DNA from: Halorussus rarus
GTDB taxonomy: Archaea > Halobacteriota > Halobacteria > Halobacteriales > Haladaptataceae
Length of the DNA: 64,000 nucleotides
NCBI RefSeq assembly: GCF_003369835.1
Contig: NZ_QPMJ01000001.1
Location: 1,607,589 to 1,671,588 of the forward strand
Direction of reading: 5' to 3'
Below the pieces are notes generated by a model. The model was not told where the DNA came from. It made no database searches and saw only the letters and a list, made by a program, of their open reading frames with translations. Both the position numbers and the translations under genes were made by a program. The number at the start of each line of letters is the position of its first letter. Position 1 is the first letter of the stretch. Positions 34,153-42,219 of the stretch are shown in pieces.

Positions 34153-34275
34153 GCCGACGCTTGCGTCGCGGGCCTGAAATGGGTTGTTGCCGAAACGACT
34201 GATTTCGCCAGGGAGCGGCCCGAGCGGCGTGCAATGTCGAAAAAGGGGACGCCTGACCGGGATTCGGCGACCGAC

Positions 34276-35304
34276 TCAGTTGATGGTCGTGTGCTCGCTC
34301 TCCTCGTTCAGCGCGAGGTTGGCCGCGATCTCGGCGTTCCGCATGGCGTACTGGGCGGTCTGCTGGAGGCTGACCAGCACCTCGCGGACCGCCAGCAGGG
34401 AGTCGTTGTCCATCTCGGGCAGGTCCGAGAGGATCTCGCTCTCGCGGTCGCTGATCTCGTGGAACAGCGCCCGGACCTCGAGGGTCTTGTCGTAGTCGCG
34501 CTCGACGGCGGCCTGGACCGCCTTCGCGGTTATCTCGTCGACCTGGTCGGTGAACTCCCGGATGCGCCGCATCGTCTGGCCGTCGACGTCGAGGGTGTGG
34601 CCGTCGGCCTCCAGCGCGATCTCGGCGATGTCCTCGGCGTTGTCCGCGGTGAGTTCGAGGTTCTTGGCGATCGACCGATAGCCGATGAGGGGGAAGCCGC
34701 TGTCCAGGTCCACGGCCCGCGCGAGCGTGGGGTTCTGGTAGGCCGTGAAGATGAGGCGGAGCAGCAGGACGAAGATCTTGTTCGCCTGGCGCTCGCGGTT
34801 GAGCGCGCGCTCGGCGAGGTCGGGGTTGCCGTGGGCGAGCGCCTTGACCGCCTCGCCCCGCATGGTCGAACCGGTGTTCTCCAGGCGCTCGAGCAGGTTG
34901 TCGAGGCTGAAGTCCTCCGGGTCGACCGAGCACCGGATGGCGATGCTGTCGGGGGTCTCCTCGACCACGCCCAGCCCCATCAGCTGGGTCTCGGCCTTGT
35001 ACACCGCGTTGATGTGGTCGCTGTCGAGGGTCTCCTCGCTCTCGAGGTGGATGACCCGGCGCCCGAGCACGTACTGGGCGACGATGGCGCGCTCGACCGC
35101 GTCGGCGTCGAGGTTCTCGGCGTGGATTATCGCTTCGGACTCCTCGGTGTGGGCCGACTCCGGCAGCACCGTCAGCGTTCCCTTCCCGCCCATGCGCAGC
35201 GACACCTCGTCACCCTTCTCGACGTTGTTCTCCGAGGCCCACTCCGCCGGGAGGGTCATCGCCAGCGTCGAGGGGCCTAACCGTTGCACCTTTCGCGTTT
35301 CCAT
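34276..35304 (-). CDS. PhoU-domain phosphate-uptake regulator with AbrB-like N-terminus
   Basis: 342-residue protein. Residues about 1-50 form an AbrB/SpoVT swapped-hairpin domain (M-E-T-R-K-V-Q-R-L-G-P-S-T-L-A-M-T-L-P-A). The remainder is helical with two PhoU repeats containing the E-x-x-x-(D/N)-x-x-x-D pattern (A-D-N-A-E-D-I-A-E, F-T-D-Q-V-D-E-I). This archaeal AbrB-PhoU fusion is thought to control phosphate transport genes; no pst genes are adjacent. Start: ATG at 35304. Confidence 0.9.
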   Translation of the reverse strand: METRKVQRLGPSTLAMTLPAEWASENNVEKGDEVSLRMGGKGTLTVLPESAHTEESEAIIHAENLDADAVERAIVAQYVLGRRVIHLESEETLDSDHINAVYKAETQLMGLGVVEETPDSIAIRCSVDPEDFSLDNLLERLENTGSTMRGEAVKALAHGNPDLAERALNRERQANKIFVLLLRLIFTAYQNPTLARAVDLDSGFPLIGYRSIAKNLELTADNAEDIAEIALEADGHTLDVDGQTMRRIREFTDQVDEITAKAVQAAVERDYDKTLEVRALFHEISDRESEILSDLPEMDNDSLLAVREVLVSLQQTAQYAMRNAEIAANLALNEESEHTTIN

Positions 35305-35361
35305 GTGTGCTCACTCTATCCCACAAGACCTTAAACTTCACCCGGAGTCAATAATTGTGCC

Positions 35362-36501
35362 TTAAACGACCTTCATCATCCTCCGTTCGAATCTGCCGAC
35401 CCTGACCTTCCGCCATCCCCGCAGCGAGTCGTCGACTTCGTCGTCGCCGGTGTCGACCCTGAGGACGCCGATACCGTCGAGTTTCGGCTTCGACGCGATT
35501 ATCTCGACCGAGGACCGTCGGACGACTTCCGGGGAGATCTGGTCGTTGCCGCGACCGAAGACGAACCCCTGCCCGCCGATGGGCGACACCACGACGACGT
35601 TCTTCTCGTCCAGGTGGGCCAGAATCTCGTCCTCGGTCGCGTCCTCGACCAGCACCTCGCCACCGTCGGACTCGTCCGACGAGCCTCCGTTCGCTTCGCT
35701 CTCGGAGACGCTTCGCCAAACGTCGACCCCGAGTGGAGACCCCTCGAAACCGAGTTCGTCCTTCACCGCGCCGACCGTGCTGCCCGGCCCGAGGACGTAC
35801 GTCGCGCCTTCGTCGGACCGGATGTCGTCGGCCACCCCGGCCGCCAGGCTCTCGACCGTGCCGCCGCCGACCTGCTTGCTCGACTGGAGGTCCTCGGCGA
35901 CCGGCACCGCGACCACCGCCCTGAGTTCGGCCCGGACCTCGCCCTCCCGGTAGGCGTCCTCGTCGATGTCGTTGACCTCGCGGTCCTCGGTCCGGTCGAA
36001 GTCGGCGGCGACCCGGCCCGCGGCCTCGGGCGTGACCGCGAACACCGCCGAGTAGACCTTCACGCCCGCGGGCACGCCGAGCACCGGAACCTCTGCGCCC
36101 TCTTCGTCGAGCGTCTCGGCCACGTCGACCGCGGTCCCGTCGCCGCCGACGAACAGTATCAGGTCGACGCCTTCGGCGACGAATCGCCTGACCGCCTCGC
36201 GGGTGTCCGCGGCGGTCGTCTCGTCCTCGCGCTCGGGACGACCGACGATGACGGGGTCGAACCCCGCCTCGCGGGCCTCGCGCTCGCCCATCTCCCCGCC
36301 GTAGGTCAGCAGGTCGACGTCGGGAGCGCCGGAGGCGTCGACGCGCTCGCGGAGCGCGCCCAGCGCGTCGACCGCCCGGTCGGGTGCGCGCGGTTCCGCG
36401 CCGCGCTCGCGGGCCGCCTCGACCTTCCCGTCGGTGCCCTTCAGACCGACTCGCCCGCCCATCCCCGCGACGGGGTTGACGACGACGCCGATGGTTCGCA
36501 T
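35362..36501 (-). CDS. ATP-NAD kinase family protein
   Basis: 379-residue protein of the ATP-NAD kinase/AcoX group. It opens M-R-T-I-G-V-V-V-N-P-V-A-G-M-G-G, with the catalytic G-G-D-G-T-A-V-D-V-A and P-A-G-V-K-V-Y-S. The C-terminal half has S-P-I-G-G-Q-G-F-V-F-G-R-G-N. It would phosphorylate NAD or a related substrate. Residues about 265-285 are a Ser/Glu/Gly/Asp loop encoded by a palindromic dispersed element (35674-35709) also found at 49361-49396. The ATG at 36501 precedes the first strand directly and is preferred to an upstream frame start. Confidence 0.87.
   Translation of the reverse strand: MRTIGVVVNPVAGMGGRVGLKGTDGKVEAARERGAEPRAPDRAVDALGALRERVDASGAPDVDLLTYGGEMGEREAREAGFDPVIVGRPEREDETTAADTREAVRRFVAEGVDLILFVGGDGTAVDVAETLDEEGAEVPVLGVPAGVKVYSAVFAVTPEAAGRVAADFDRTEDREVNDIDEDAYREGEVRAELRAVVAVPVAEDLQSSKQVGGGTVESLAAGVADDIRSDEGATYVLGPGSTVGAVKDELGFEGSPLGVDVWRSVSESEANGGSSDESDGGEVLVEDATEDEILAHLDEKNVVVVSPIGGQGFVFGRGNDQISPEVVRRSSVEIIASKPKLDGIGVLRVDTGDDEVDDSLRGWRKVRVGRFERRMMKVV
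35674..35709 (-). repeat. 36-bp palindrome-rich dispersed repeat, copy A (in frame within the NAD kinase gene)
   Basis: On the minus strand it reads GTCTCCGAGAGCGAAGCGAA then CGGAGGCTCGTCGGAC. It matches 32 of 36 bases of the intergenic copy at 49361-49396. It contains a CTCCG...CGGAG inverted repeat, and an adjacent GTCGGAC-TC-GTCCGAC palindrome at 35665-35680. The insertion keeps the frame. Confidence 0.8.
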
Positions 36502-36576
36502 GGCCGCGGCTACGGGCGTCGCGCGCAAAAGCGGTCCGATACGAGAAAAAGTCGGTAGTTCGTGCGTCGGGTCAGC

Positions 36577-37398
36577 TCAGTACGACTGGGTGCCCTGGAA
36601 CGACTGCCCCTGGGGCTGCTGGAACGACTGGCCCGTCTGTCCGCCCTGCTGGCTCGTCTGTCCACCCTGCGGCTGCTGGTAGGACTGGCTCTGGGGCTGC
36701 TGGTGGGACGACTGACCCATCTGTCCGCCCGGCTGGCTGGACTGTCCGCCCTGCTGGCTCGTCGTGCCCTGTTGGCCCATCGACTGCTGGCCCTGCTGAC
36801 TGACCTGCTCGCGGATGCCAGTGGTCGCGCTCTGCTGGCCGCCGCTGATGGAGTTGAGCAGCTTCTCGGTGGCGTCCAGCGCCTGCGTCACCGCCTGGTA
36901 TGTCTCCTGGACGTGGGGCGACTGCTGGTGCTGCTCGAGGATCGGCAGCCCCTGCTGGGCGACCTTGATGAACGCCTCCGCAACCTCCGGCCCGTTGATG
37001 GAGTCGCGCGCGATGAGCTTCTCGTTCAGCGACGCCAGGTCGGCGAGGTCCTCGCAGAGCCGGGCGCACTCGGCCATCTGCGGGCCGCTCTCGATGCACT
37101 TGTCGGCGCACCACTCGGCGATCTCGACCACGCGGTCGAACGACTCCAGCGCCTGGTTGAGCTCCGGAGTCATCTCCGACTCGAACTGCTGACCGACCCG
37201 CTCGTGGGTAATCTGGTGGCTCTGGCCGCTCTGCTGGCCGCTCATCTGGGCCGACTGCATCGGCTGTTGCTGGGTGGTCCCCTGTTGGCCCATCTGGCCG
37301 TGCGTCTGCTGACCCGTCTGTCCGTGCTTCTGCTGTCCCGTCTGTCCGTACGTTTGCTGTCCCGTGCTCCCCGTCGGCTGTTGATAGTGCTGTGACAT
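36577..37398 (-). CDS. Gln-rich low-complexity protein with a central four-helix, Csp/DUF326-like core
   Basis: 273 residues. About 1-65 and 180-273 are Gln/Gly/Ser/Thr-rich (runs such as T-G-Q-Q-T-Y-G-Q-T-G-Q-Q). About 66-175 form a helical core with A-E-W-C-A-D-K-C, A-E-C-A-R-L-C-E-D-L-A-D and L-A-S-L-N-E-K-L-I-A-R-D-S. The C-A-D-K-C and A-R-L-C spacings recall the Cys-rich four-helix DUF326/copper-storage (Csp) bundles, but only four Cys remain. The flanks are prion-like and unusually low in acid for a haloarchaeon. A surface-adhesive, condensate-forming or metal-binding role is conceivable. No signal peptide. Confidence 0.8.
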   Translation of the reverse strand: MSQHYQQPTGSTGQQTYGQTGQQKHGQTGQQTHGQMGQQGTTQQQPMQSAQMSGQQSGQSHQITHERVGQQFESEMTPELNQALESFDRVVEIAEWCADKCIESGPQMAECARLCEDLADLASLNEKLIARDSINGPEVAEAFIKVAQQGLPILEQHQQSPHVQETYQAVTQALDATEKLLNSISGGQQSATTGIREQVSQQGQQSMGQQGTTSQQGGQSSQPGGQMGQSSHQQPQSQSYQQPQGGQTSQQGGQTGQSFQQPQGQSFQGTQSY

Positions 37399-37695
37399 AG
37401 TTCGTTCACCCCCGCGTAGGCACCTCCTAACGTCGAGGCGCCCTCAGCGGGTGGACGGTAGTTCGCCGGAAATACGGATAAACCGGAGCGACCGTTGGCG
37501 ACTGTTCAACCGGGCAATGGAGTATTTCCGTACTTACGGAGTCGAAAAAACCGATTTCCGGGGAGAAAGAAACACCCAGTTACGCCGACGTTTCCGAACC
37601 GTTCGCCGGGACAACGACGGATTTCGACCGGGCGACCGCGGGAGCGTCCGACAGGGTTGGCAAGCGTTAAGGGACCGGCACCGGAACGCTCGGAC

Positions 37696-37806
37696 ATGAT
37701 AGCACTCGCAGAATCGGCGACGATTCCGGCCAACGCCGCGGGTATCGTGACCGGCCTCCTCGGACTCCTCATCACCGCCGCGTGGGTGGCGTACCTCTAC
37801 CGGTGA
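37696..37806 (+). CDS. Very small single-helix membrane protein
   Basis: 36 residues, M-I-A-L-A-E-S-A-T-I-P-A-N-A-A-G then a hydrophobic helix ending W-V-A-Y-L-Y-R. The open frame continues upstream but only with Arg/Pro-rich noise, and a TTAA-type box lies about 30 nt before the ATG at 37696. The 297-nt gap before it (37399-37695) contains no other gene I can support. Function unknown. Confidence 0.55.
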   Translation: MIALAESATIPANAAGIVTGLLGLLITAAWVAYLYR

Positions 37807-37854
37807 ACCGGCTGCAGGCCGCGCGTCAGCTCCGGCACTGATTCACGGATCCAC

Positions 37855-38547
37855 CTACCGGTCGATTCCCTCGACGCGCTCGCGCAGCCATTCCGCCGCG
37901 CGTTCGAGTTCCTCTTCGTCGGTGCTCCGTAGCTTGACCCGGACGTGGTCGCCGGGGTAGCTCCCGACGGTCACGTCGAACTCCTCCCGGAGCGTCGCGA
38001 ACCGTTCGACCAGCGCGCTCTCGGGCTCGTCGGCCTCCACGGTCCTGACGTGGCGGTACTCGCCCGAGAACTCGTCGGCGATGCCCTCGAACATCGCCTC
38101 CATCTCCGCCGGGACGCCCGGCAGGACGTAGATGTTCTCGACGACGCACCCCGGCGCGACGCCCTCGCGATTCGGCAACATTCGGGCTCCCTTCGGGAGG
38201 TGGGTCGTCCCCTCCACCAGGTCGGCCCGCCGGTAGTCGGTGTGGTCGGCGATCCACGCCACGGCCTCGTCGTGCTCCTCCACCGGCACGCCGACGGCGG
38301 CCGCCACGGCCTCCATCGTGAGGTCGTCGTGCGTCGGGCCGAGGCCGCCGGTGACCACCACCGCGTCGTACTCGGCCCGGAGCTCGTTGACCACCCGGGC
38401 GATGTCGGCCACGCGGTCGGGGACCACGACGACGCGCTCGACGCTCGCGCCGCGCTCGGTGAGGCGCTCGCCCAGCCACGCGGCGTTCGTGTTCACGGTG
38501 TCGCCCGCCAGCAGTTCGTCGCCGACGGAGACGAGGGCTACGTCCAT
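37855..38547 (-). CDS. CinA/MoaB-like molybdopterin-binding domain protein
   Basis: 230-residue protein with the MoCF fold: V-A-L-V-S-V-G-D-E-L-L-A-G-D-T-V-N-T-N at the start, V-V-V-T-G-G-L-G-P-T-H-D-D-L-T in the middle, then Y-V-L-P-G-V-P-A-E-M-E-A-M-F. This is the N-terminal part of CinA, without the C-terminal NMN deamidase domain. Archaeal versions are annotated as nicotinamide-nucleotide or molybdopterin-binding proteins. The ATG at 38547 is preferred to the GTG two codons earlier. Confidence 0.85.
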   Translation of the reverse strand: MDVALVSVGDELLAGDTVNTNAAWLGERLTERGASVERVVVVPDRVADIARVVNELRAEYDAVVVTGGLGPTHDDLTMEAVAAAVGVPVEEHDEAVAWIADHTDYRRADLVEGTTHLPKGARMLPNREGVAPGCVVENIYVLPGVPAEMEAMFEGIADEFSGEYRHVRTVEADEPESALVERFATLREEFDVTVGSYPGDHVRVKLRSTDEEELERAAEWLRERVEGIDR

Positions 38548-38647
38548 GGACACGGGTACGAATCGCGGAGATAAAAAGAGGGCGTTACCCGACCTCGCGG
38601 ACCGCGGTCTCGGGTTCGCGACCGTCCTCGGAGGCGACGCGGGCCGG

Positions 38648-39418
38648 TTAGCCCATCCCGGGCGGCGGTCCCTGGTCGAACTCGTCGCTGTCCGTGTCGA
38701 CGTTCAGGCCCATCTCCTCGCGCTCCTGCTCGAGCCGGCGAATCTGTAGCCGGAAGTAGGCCAGCCCGACCAGTGCGACGAGCACGCTGGCGCCGATGAT
38801 GCCGGCGAAGATGGTGAGGTCGCGCGCGAGGTAGTACCGGACCACGACGCTGTCGGCGGTCACCTCGGCCCACGAGAGGTGGACTCGGCCCCCGAGCTGG
38901 CTCCGGCCGTCGGCGCTCGGCCGGACCTGGCTCAGGATCGGCGTGCCGACCCGCATCCCCTTCGGGAGGATGACCTCGTAGGAGTCGTGGACGTAGGTCG
39001 GCGTCGTGAACGACTTCCCGCGGTGGGGCGCGGTGTAGGCGAGCTGGCCCTCGGACGCGGGCAGCGTGATGACGGTGTTGGACTTCGTCTTCCGGACGTT
39101 CTCCTGCCCGAGGGTGACGACCGTGCCGTTGTCGTACCGGAACCGGACCGTGCCGACGTTGACCGGCGTCTTCTCGCCGAGCGACTCGCGCTCGAAGACG
39201 CGTAGCTCCGTGCGGTTGTCGAAGTCGTACACCGCCCGGTACTCGCCGCCCGTGACGTTGAGCGTCACCGTCGCGGTGTTGTCCCAGTCGTAGGTCGTGT
39301 TCCCGTCGCCCTCGAGGCGCTTCTCGCTGATCTGGTCGCCGCCGAACAGGCCGGTACAGCCGGCGGTGAGCGCGAGCAGCGCGACCGACGCGAACGCGAG
39401 TGAGAGTCGCCGGTTCAT
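38648..39418 (-). CDS. DUF5803-like lipoprotein with C-terminal membrane helix
   Basis: 256 residues. Lipoprotein signal M-N-R-R-L-S-L-A-F-A-S-V-A-L-L-A with lipobox L-T-A-G-C. An extracellular beta-rich domain (about 30-190) has several N-x-T/S sequons. A transmembrane helix (about 198-220) is followed by a charged cytosolic tail ending P-P-P-G-M-G. Both ends are thus membrane-attached. I associate this with the haloarchaeal DUF5803 family; function unknown. Downstream neighbour of DUF2110 and tfe on the same strand. Confidence 0.8.
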   Translation of the reverse strand: MNRRLSLAFASVALLALTAGCTGLFGGDQISEKRLEGDGNTTYDWDNTATVTLNVTGGEYRAVYDFDNRTELRVFERESLGEKTPVNVGTVRFRYDNGTVVTLGQENVRKTKSNTVITLPASEGQLAYTAPHRGKSFTTPTYVHDSYEVILPKGMRVGTPILSQVRPSADGRSQLGGRVHLSWAEVTADSVVVRYYLARDLTIFAGIIGASVLVALVGLAYFRLQIRRLEQEREEMGLNVDTDSDEFDQGPPPGMG

Positions 39419-39431
39419 TGGATTCGTCGGC

Positions 39432-40142
39432 TCATGGAATGACGCAACGAATCTCCGCCGGGATGTAGTCGCCGATGGCCGCCAGCAGCCCCGGCGGGTC
39501 CGTCTCGTCCTTGCAGACGATGCTCTGCTCGAGGAGACCGAGCCGCTCGACCGTCACGATGTCGCGAGCGTGGCCCGCGCGGTTGACCGTCGCCCGCACC
39601 TCGCCGCGGGTCGCGCTGTTGACGTTGACCCGGCCCGCGCCGCGAGTCCAGTCGTAGAGGCGGTCGCGCTCCGCGTCCGCGAGGCGGTGGGGTCGTTCTT
39701 CGCCGGCCGCCTCGTCCTCGCCTCCGTCAGTCGGCTCGCCTCCGTAGACGAACCGGAGCGGCATGTGCTGGACGAGCCCGAACCGCTCGACGATCTGGAC
39801 CGGCGACCCCTGGCCCAGGCCGAGTTCGTCGGCGGGGACCCGGACCTCCTCGCCGGCGTCGAGGACGAACCCGTCCTCGTCCCACACTTCGAGCGTGCCG
39901 ACGTAGGTCTCGCCCGGCTCGAAGTCGGGGGTGACCTCGCCGAACTCCTCGCGGAGGACGTTGCGCGCGACCACCTCGTCCTCGCCCTCGATGGTGACGA
40001 CCGCGAAGTCGTCGCGACGGACGCCCACCGTGTACTCGACGTCGAGGTCGCCGATCTCGTTGTCGACGAGCGACCGGAGCGCGTCGAGCGCGCGCTCGCG
40101 GGCATCGCCCTGCACGTACACCTTCGTGGCGAGTACGACCAT
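39432..40142 (-). CDS. DUF2110 family protein
   Basis: 236 residues, starting M-V-V-L-A-T-K-V-Y-V-Q-G-D-A-R-E-R-A. It has an N-terminal alpha/beta unit, a central S1-like beta segment (Y-V-G-T-L-E-V-W-D-E-D-G-F-V-L-D-A-G) and a C-terminal domain with the G-L-L-E-Q-S-I-V-C-K-D-E-T-D-P-P-G pattern. The gene follows tfe with no gap, an arrangement expected for a conserved archaeal pair, so a role near transcription is suspected. Residues about 135-155 are an acidic insertion. Confidence 0.85.
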   Translation of the reverse strand: MVVLATKVYVQGDARERALDALRSLVDNEIGDLDVEYTVGVRRDDFAVVTIEGEDEVVARNVLREEFGEVTPDFEPGETYVGTLEVWDEDGFVLDAGEEVRVPADELGLGQGSPVQIVERFGLVQHMPLRFVYGGEPTDGGEDEAAGEERPHRLADAERDRLYDWTRGAGRVNVNSATRGEVRATVNRAGHARDIVTVERLGLLEQSIVCKDETDPPGLLAAIGDYIPAEIRCVIP

Positions 40143-40679
40143 CTATGCCTCGGCCTCTTCGAGCTGTTCGACGTTGAGCTCCGCTCGCAGGTCCTCGATC
40201 CGCTGCTCCATCGCGTCGATGAGCCGGCTGTTCTCCATCGACTCGAGCGGCGACCCGCACTCGGGGCACTCGAAGCCGAAGTCCATCGCCTCGCCGAACT
40301 CGAAGCGGATGGAGCAGACCTCGCAGAGGTAGAACTCGTGCTGGTACTCGTACTCCTGGCGCTGTTCGAGCGCGTCGAGCAGCCGGTACATCTCCTCCTC
40401 CAGGTTGTCCGGGATGTTCTCGTACTGGAACGTCCAGAGGTACGTCAGCCACCCCGAATCCTCGTCGCGGAGCCGGCGGTACGTCGCGAGGTCGTTCTCG
40501 TAGAGGATGAAAAGCGCCCGGCGCACGTCGTTGAGCTCGAGGTCGAGCTCCTCGGCGAGTTCCTCGTCGGTGACCTCGCCGTCGGGCGGTGCGGCCGCCA
40601 CCGGCATCCCCTTCGGCCCGACCAATTCGTGAAGATACTTCTGAATTACCGGGTCCTCCAGTAAGTCCTCAAAAGCCAT
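40143..40679 (-). CDS. tfe: Transcription initiation factor E alpha subunit (TFE)
   Basis: 178-residue factor that aids promoter opening by RNA polymerase. Residues about 1-95 are the winged helix (V-T-D-E-E-L-A-E-E-L-D-L-E-L-N-D-V-R-R-A-L-F-I-L-Y-E), followed by a linker. A zinc ribbon has C-E-V-C and C-P-E-C at about 120-145, and an acidic coiled C terminus closes the protein. The frame extends 72 codons upstream, but the ATG at 40679 lies 25-32 nt after a TTTAAA box (40704-40711 on the minus strand). The DUF2110 gene follows directly. Confidence 0.95.
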   Translation of the reverse strand: MAFEDLLEDPVIQKYLHELVGPKGMPVAAAPPDGEVTDEELAEELDLELNDVRRALFILYENDLATYRRLRDEDSGWLTYLWTFQYENIPDNLEEEMYRLLDALEQRQEYEYQHEFYLCEVCSIRFEFGEAMDFGFECPECGSPLESMENSRLIDAMEQRIEDLRAELNVEQLEEAEA

Positions 40680-40703
40680 TATCGTACACTGGGGCGTTCG
40701 AGC

Positions 40704-40711
40704 GTTTAAAA
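40704..40711 (-). promoter_or_regulatory. TATA box of tfe-DUF2110
   Basis: GTTTTAAA-type box on the minus strand, about 25-32 nt before the tfe ATG. This implies a leaderless transcript and fixes the start at 40679. Confidence 0.6.
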
Positions 40712-40928
40712 CCATCGGGAACGCGTCATTCCCTCCCGCGGCGGGCGCGCGCCAGCGAGAAAGCGGGCATTCGACCGGGCGAAGGGGTCGATCGACTGCG
40801 CGACAGTCGGCCGACCGACTACGAGCGGAGAGGCCGACCCCGGACTCGCCCCCGACTCGGTGACAGGTCGTCGGGAGACGCGAACGGAACACCATAGAAT
40901 TTTATCGTCAACGACCGAACACCGTTCC

Positions 40929-41399
40929 ATGCCGTACAGCTATCGACCCCACTACTTCGAGGACTTCGAGGAGGGCCAGACCTTCGAGAGCGCCGGGCGG
41001 ACGGTCACCGAGTACGACTTCGTGATGCACTCGGCGTTCGCGGGCGACTGGACGGAGCTCCACACCAACAAGGAGTACGCCGAGGAGGAGTACTTCGGCG
41101 AGCGCGTGGCCCACGGCCCGATGACGTTCGTCCTCGCCACGGGCTTCGTCTACCGCACCGGACTCCTCGAACGGACGGTGCTGGCGTTCCTCGGGATGAA
41201 CTACATGGACATCCCGAACCCGGTATACATGGACGACACCATCAGCCTCGACATGGAGATCACCGAGACGAAGGACCTGAGCAGCCGCGAGGACGCGGGC
41301 CTGGTGGTCATGGACACCACGATGACCAACCAGGAGGACACCGCGGTGTTCGAGGGCGACATGAAGTTCCTCATCAAGAAGGAGGCGGCCGACGAGTAG
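40929..41399 (+). CDS. MaoC-like hot-dog domain protein
   Basis: 156 residues. F-E-E-G-Q-T-F at the start, D-W-T-E-L-H-T-N at the hydratase position, then G-E-R-V-A-H-G-P-M-T. These are the usual MaoC/R-hydratase marks, although the catalytic Asp region reads A-G-D-W-T-E-L-H. It would hydrate enoyl-CoA or act in polyhydroxyalkanoate or fatty-acid metabolism. A TTTTAT box about 30 nt before the ATG supports the start. It is diverged from the MaoC protein at 15585. Confidence 0.87.
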   Translation: MPYSYRPHYFEDFEEGQTFESAGRTVTEYDFVMHSAFAGDWTELHTNKEYAEEEYFGERVAHGPMTFVLATGFVYRTGLLERTVLAFLGMNYMDIPNPVYMDDTISLDMEITETKDLSSREDAGLVVMDTTMTNQEDTAVFEGDMKFLIKKEAADE

Positions 41400-41459
41400 T
41401 CGCTCGCCCCGTTCCGAGTGGAAAGCGTTTTATAATTATTCTGTTACTATCGGGGCGTG

Positions 41460-42173
41460 ATGCACCCCTCCGAGCGGTCGCGGGCTGCCGCCGACGCGTC
41501 GGCGCTCGAAGGCCGGTCACTGTTCGCGGTCGGAGCGACTGTCGCGGCGATGCCGGTCGCTATCGTCGGGTTCGCCGTCGTCGGAGCTGTCACGGACACC
41601 GGGCCCGACGAGTTCGCTACGCCCACGGCGTTCCTGCTCTACGGGCTCGCCAACCTCGCGGTCGTCTCGATGGCGTACGCCGCGCTCACCCCCGACGAGC
41701 GCCGGGCGGCGTTCCCCTTCCGGCGGCCGACGGCGCGCGAACTCCTCGCGGTCGCCGCCGCGTTCGCCGTCGGGCTCGGCGCGTACCAGGCGATCACCCG
41801 GGTGACGGCAGCGCTCGGCTACGAGATGAGCGGGCTCTCCTACTCGCTGTCGGACCCCGCGACCCTCGCGGTCGTCGTCGTCGGACCGGTGCTGGTCGGC
41901 CCGCTGGTCGAGGAGATGCTGTACCGCGGGCTCCTGCTCGGCGGGCTGCTCGCCCGGGGCTGGTCGCCGCCCGCGGCCGCCGCCGGGATGATACTCGTCT
42001 TCGGCGCGATACACGTCCCCTTCTTCGGGGTGGCCGGCGGCGTCTTCGTGACTGTCTGGAGCGTCCTCCCGACGGCGCTCCGCCTCCGGTACGGCGACCT
42101 TACCGGGGCGAGCCTGCTCCACGTTGCGAACAACGCCTTCTCGTACCTGGTCGCGGTCGGACTCGGCTTCTGA
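41460..42173 (+). CDS. CPBP-family intramembrane protease (Rce1/CAAX-type)
   Basis: 237 residues, six or seven hydrophobic helices. The family motif E-E-M-L-Y-R-G (the paired glutamates and Arg) is near 155 and the metal-binding H in F-G-A-I-H-V-P-F near 190. Members cleave within the membrane or serve bacteriocin immunity; the archaeal substrate is unknown. ATG at 41460; a GTG immediately before is an alternative. Confidence 0.88.
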   Translation: MHPSERSRAAADASALEGRSLFAVGATVAAMPVAIVGFAVVGAVTDTGPDEFATPTAFLLYGLANLAVVSMAYAALTPDERRAAFPFRRPTARELLAVAAAFAVGLGAYQAITRVTAALGYEMSGLSYSLSDPATLAVVVVGPVLVGPLVEEMLYRGLLLGGLLARGWSPPAAAAGMILVFGAIHVPFFGVAGGVFVTVWSVLPTALRLRYGDLTGASLLHVANNAFSYLVAVGLGF

Positions 42174-42219
42174 CCCCTGCCCCACACGATTTTTCACGAC
42201 ACTCGCCGAACGCCTGACC

